DNA from: Anaerolineales bacterium UBA1136
GTDB taxonomy: Bacteria > Chloroflexota > Anaerolineae > Anaerolineales > UBA11657
Length of the DNA stretch: 8,323 nt
Direction of reading: 5' to 3'
Assembly (NCBI GenBank): GCA_002311455.1
Contig: DCAJ01000103.1
Span: 1,372 to 9,694 of the forward strand
Shown: piece after piece, positions 6,853-8,323 of the stretch
How positions within the stretch are numbered: position 1 is the stretch's first letter
How the letters are laid out: each line of letters starts with the position of its first letter
Notes under the pieces: generated by a model
The model's database searches: none
Told to the model about the DNA's origin: nothing
What the model saw: the letters and a program-made list of their open reading frames with translations, nothing else
Made by a program: the position numbers and the translations under genes

Positions 6853-7380
6853 TCAACGCACCACTTGAAGGTAATTGGACGCACCCCAACCATTACGCCT
6901 ATCGTCAGCTTGAGCTACTAAGAACCACCAAGTTATATCATCGGCTTCACGTGGACCTTTCTGAACCACAAAGACCTCGTAATCCAATGCTAGATAGTTA
7001 ACCTCTGACTCCAAATTAGGTTCATAGCGTAAGCGCAGCCCACCGCCAGTATTAACAACCTGAACGTATGAACCTACCTTGATAAGACTTCCTGCGGGCG
7101 GCGGAGGAAAAGTTGGTGTCTGTAGTGGGGCTGGCGTATCAGTAACTGGAGCATCAAGCACCGTAGTAGATGTGCGTTCCGGGGCAATTACCAACAATAC
7201 AGGGGTCACGGTTGGCTGCTGCACAGCAGCTGGTCTGGAAACTATAATATAAGACCACACGGCCGCTGCGCCGACGACAAACAACACAGTAACTGTCAAG
7301 ATCCACCTTAAAGGCACAGCAGTAGTTTGTTCGCCAAATCCGTTCGAGGACACAGGTTCACCTCGTGCAGTCAAATACAT
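6853..7380 (-). CDS. Membrane-anchored SH3-like domain protein
   Basis: This 175-residue protein has a short cytoplasmic N-terminus, one hydrophobic helix (about 25-47, from RWILTVTVLF onward), a Pro/Thr/Val-rich linker (about 50-95, with TFPPPPAG at its end), and a C-terminal SH3-like (SH3b) domain (about 97-175). The SH3b call rests on the pattern VGSYVQVVNTGGGLRLRYEP, then a strand ending EVFVVQKGP, a WWFLV strand and the final GWGASNYLQVV. The topology predicts an anchored domain outside the membrane, where SH3b domains often bind cell-wall polymers or other ligands; the ligand here is unknown. ATG 7380 lacks a Shine-Dalgarno. An in-frame GTG at 7353 (residue 10) has GAGGTG five bases upstream and may be the true start, giving 166 residues without affecting the helix. 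Similar proteins are frequent in Chloroflexota, from general knowledge. Confidence 0.8.
   Translation of the reverse strand: MYLTARGEPVSSNGFGEQTTAVPLRWILTVTVLFVVGAAAVWSYIIVSRPAAVQQPTVTPVLLVIAPERTSTTVLDAPVTDTPAPLQTPTFPPPPAGSLIKVGSYVQVVNTGGGLRLRYEPNLESEVNYLALDYEVFVVQKGPREADDITWWFLVAQADDRRNGWGASNYLQVVR
7359..7364 (-). promoter_or_regulatory. Shine-Dalgarno GAGGTG favouring an internal GTG start of the SH3-like gene
   Basis: On the minus strand GAGGTG ends five bases before GTG at 7353-7351, in frame with the annotated ATG at 7380. With the -10 box at 7395-7400 this start would have a normal leader of about 35 bases, whereas the ATG would be left with only about eight. Confidence 0.45.
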
Positions 7381-7394
7381 TAGTAATATATATA

Positions 7395-7400
7395 ATTATA
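7395..7400 (-). promoter_or_regulatory. Putative -10 box for the SH3-like/DUF971 transcript
   Basis: The minus strand reads TATAAT, with a predicted start point near 7388. No recognisable -35 hexamer lies at 16-18 bases. The surrounding sequence is very AT-rich, which raises the chance of a spurious match. Confidence 0.35.
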
Positions 7401-7410
7401 ACGATAATAC

Positions 7411-7440
7411 TTGTTAGCATGCGGTCCATGCGACTATAAT
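7411..7440 (+). promoter_or_regulatory. Putative promoter of the PHP-domain gene
   Basis: TTGTTA (7411-7416, four of six to consensus) precedes a perfect TATAAT (7435-7440) by 18 bases, giving a start point near 7447 and a leader of about 30 bases. An alternative uses the perfect TTGACA at 7440-7445 with TATAAA at 7461-7466, but its spacer is only 15 bases and it would give an almost leaderless mRNA. An inverted repeat GCATG-N5-CATGC (7417-7431) sits in the spacer of the first option. Confidence 0.45.
7417..7431. repeat. Inverted repeat GCATG-N5-CATGC in the SH3-like/PHP divergent promoter region
   Basis: GCATG (7417-7421) and CATGC (7427-7431) form a perfect 5-bp dyad with five bases between. 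It lies between the -35 and -10 boxes predicted for the PHP gene, and upstream of the oppositely directed -10 box. The position suits an operator, but a 5-bp dyad is short enough to arise by chance. Confidence 0.3.
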
Positions 7441-7477
7441 TGACAATCTATTGTAGAGACTATAAAGTAAATTTAGT

Positions 7478-8323
7478 ATGGAACTTTATGAATATGTAGG
7501 TAACTTACACAATCACACACCATATTCTGATGGAATCCTCTATCACAGAGATATGGCCCAAGCGGCAGCACAAGCCGGACTCGATTTCCTGATAATCACT
7601 GATCACAATGTTTGGGTTACTGGGACAGAAGGTTACTATGATTTCAAAGATGATAGAAACATACTCATGTTAACTGGAGAGGAAATACATGATCTCGACC
7701 GAAAACCTGAAGGAAGTCATCTATTGGTCTATGATGCAAATTCTGAACTCCGCAATTTGTCTAAAAACCCCCAGGAACTAATTGATACGGTAGCGGAAAC
7801 AGGAGGATTAAGTTTTCTTGCACACCCTTTTGAACGGGCTTCTCCAATAGTTGAAGACGCCGTATATTCCTGGCGAGACTGGCACGTTACTGGTTATACA
7901 GGTCTAGAGATCTGGAATTACATGAGTGAATTTAAGGGTCTAGTGACATCTAGAATAGCAGCCATGTTCTATGCATTCTATCCAGACGTAGGAATACGTG
8001 GGCCATTCCAAGAAACCATAGACAAATGGGGTAGATTACTTTCTAATGGTCATCGGGTAGTCATAACGGGTAATGCAGATGCTCACGGACAAACATATTC
8101 AATGGGTCCTATAAGTCGTTGTATTTTCCCGTATAAGTTTTTGTATAATGCAGTTAACACACATTTGGTAAGCAGACAGAAATTCACTGGTGAAAAATCG
8201 GAAGACAAGAGTATAGTATACTCAGCACTACGTAATGGAAATTGCTTTGTAGGATACGAGACTCCATACCCAACCCGGGGATTTCGGTTTAGCGCATCTA
8301 ATGATAGCAATAGCTGCATCATG
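7478..8323 (+). CDS. PHP-domain metallohydrolase, CehA/McbA-like (3' end beyond window)
   Basis: The reading frame opens at ATG 7478 and is still open at the last base after 282 codons, so the C-terminus is missing. It carries a full set of PHP metal-binding motifs: NLHNHTPYSDG (H11, H13, D18), ITDHN (D42, H43), GEEIH (E68, H71), AHP (H116) and GNADAH (D201, H203). After these comes a segment containing VYSALRNGNCFVGYE near 247-261 and TRGFRFSAS near 266-274, which resembles CehA/McbA-type PHP hydrolases. The named members cleave carbamate esters, but most relatives are uncharacterised, so I call only a metal-dependent phosphoesterase or hydrolase. There is no signal peptide or membrane segment in the visible part. 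An in-frame TAA at 7463 makes ATG 7478 the first start; no Shine-Dalgarno precedes it. It is divergent from the SH3-like gene. Confidence 0.88.
   Translation, partial: MELYEYVGNLHNHTPYSDGILYHRDMAQAAAQAGLDFLIITDHNVWVTGTEGYYDFKDDRNILMLTGEEIHDLDRKPEGSHLLVYDANSELRNLSKNPQELIDTVAETGGLSFLAHPFERASPIVEDAVYSWRDWHVTGYTGLEIWNYMSEFKGLVTSRIAAMFYAFYPDVGIRGPFQETIDKWGRLLSNGHRVVITGNADAHGQTYSMGPISRCIFPYKFLYNAVNTHLVSRQKFTGEKSEDKSIVYSALRNGNCFVGYETPYPTRGFRFSASNDSNSCIM

Noticed and set aside
8083..8322. 79-codon minus-strand open frame at the right edge
   Set aside because: It is antisense to the PHP hydrolase, whose metal motif GNADAH and downstream conserved segments are encoded on the plus strand across the same bases.
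1..8323. Search for a new defence, mobile or biosynthetic system
   Set aside because: Every substantial open frame belongs to a known housekeeping or widespread family; there are no transposase, integrase, toxin-antitoxin or nuclease-cluster features and no long direct repeats that I could see.

Overview
The window looks like ordinary chromosomal DNA from a bacterium of modest GC content (about 40% by eye) with short intergenic gaps. The gene set fits a Chloroflexota-like bacterium, perhaps a marine SAR202/Dehalococcoidia-type lineage: electron-transfer flavoprotein genes, a 7TM-HD c-di-AMP phosphodiesterase beside ybeY, a membrane-anchored SH3-like protein with a Thr/Pro-rich stalk, and a short DUF971 protein. 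The taxonomic call is inference from gene content and protein style, since no marker gene for lineage is present. No tRNA, rRNA, CRISPR array, insertion sequence or prophage gene was seen.

Layout. Bases 1-1674 (minus strand) hold etfB followed by etfA, overlapping by one base; etfA runs off the left edge. A short divergent promoter region (1675-1808) contains a striking 11-bp inverted repeat and separates etfBA from a small HIT-family nucleotide-binding protein (1809-2150, plus). After a 136-base gap with two consensus -10 boxes comes a tight plus-strand cluster: pgpH (2287-4413), ybeY (4426-4899) and a leucyl aminopeptidase gene (4946-6460). Convergent to it, on the minus strand, lie an anchored SH3-like protein (6853-7380) and a DUF971 protein (6476-6796). 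A second divergent promoter region (7381-7477) leads to a PHP-domain metallohydrolase that resembles the CehA/McbA group; it starts at 7478 and is still open at the right edge.

Function. EtfAB passes electrons from flavin dehydrogenases, such as acyl-CoA dehydrogenases, toward the quinone pool. PgpH hydrolyses the second messenger c-di-AMP, and YbeY matures and quality-controls rRNA; the pgpH-ybeY neighbourhood is a known conserved pairing. The aminopeptidase recycles peptides. The DUF971 and SH3-like proteins have no assigned role here. Nothing in the window forces the conclusion of a new multi-gene system. The best leads are operator-like inverted repeats in the promoter regions, the mixture of strong and absent Shine-Dalgarno sequences, and the partial PHP hydrolase.
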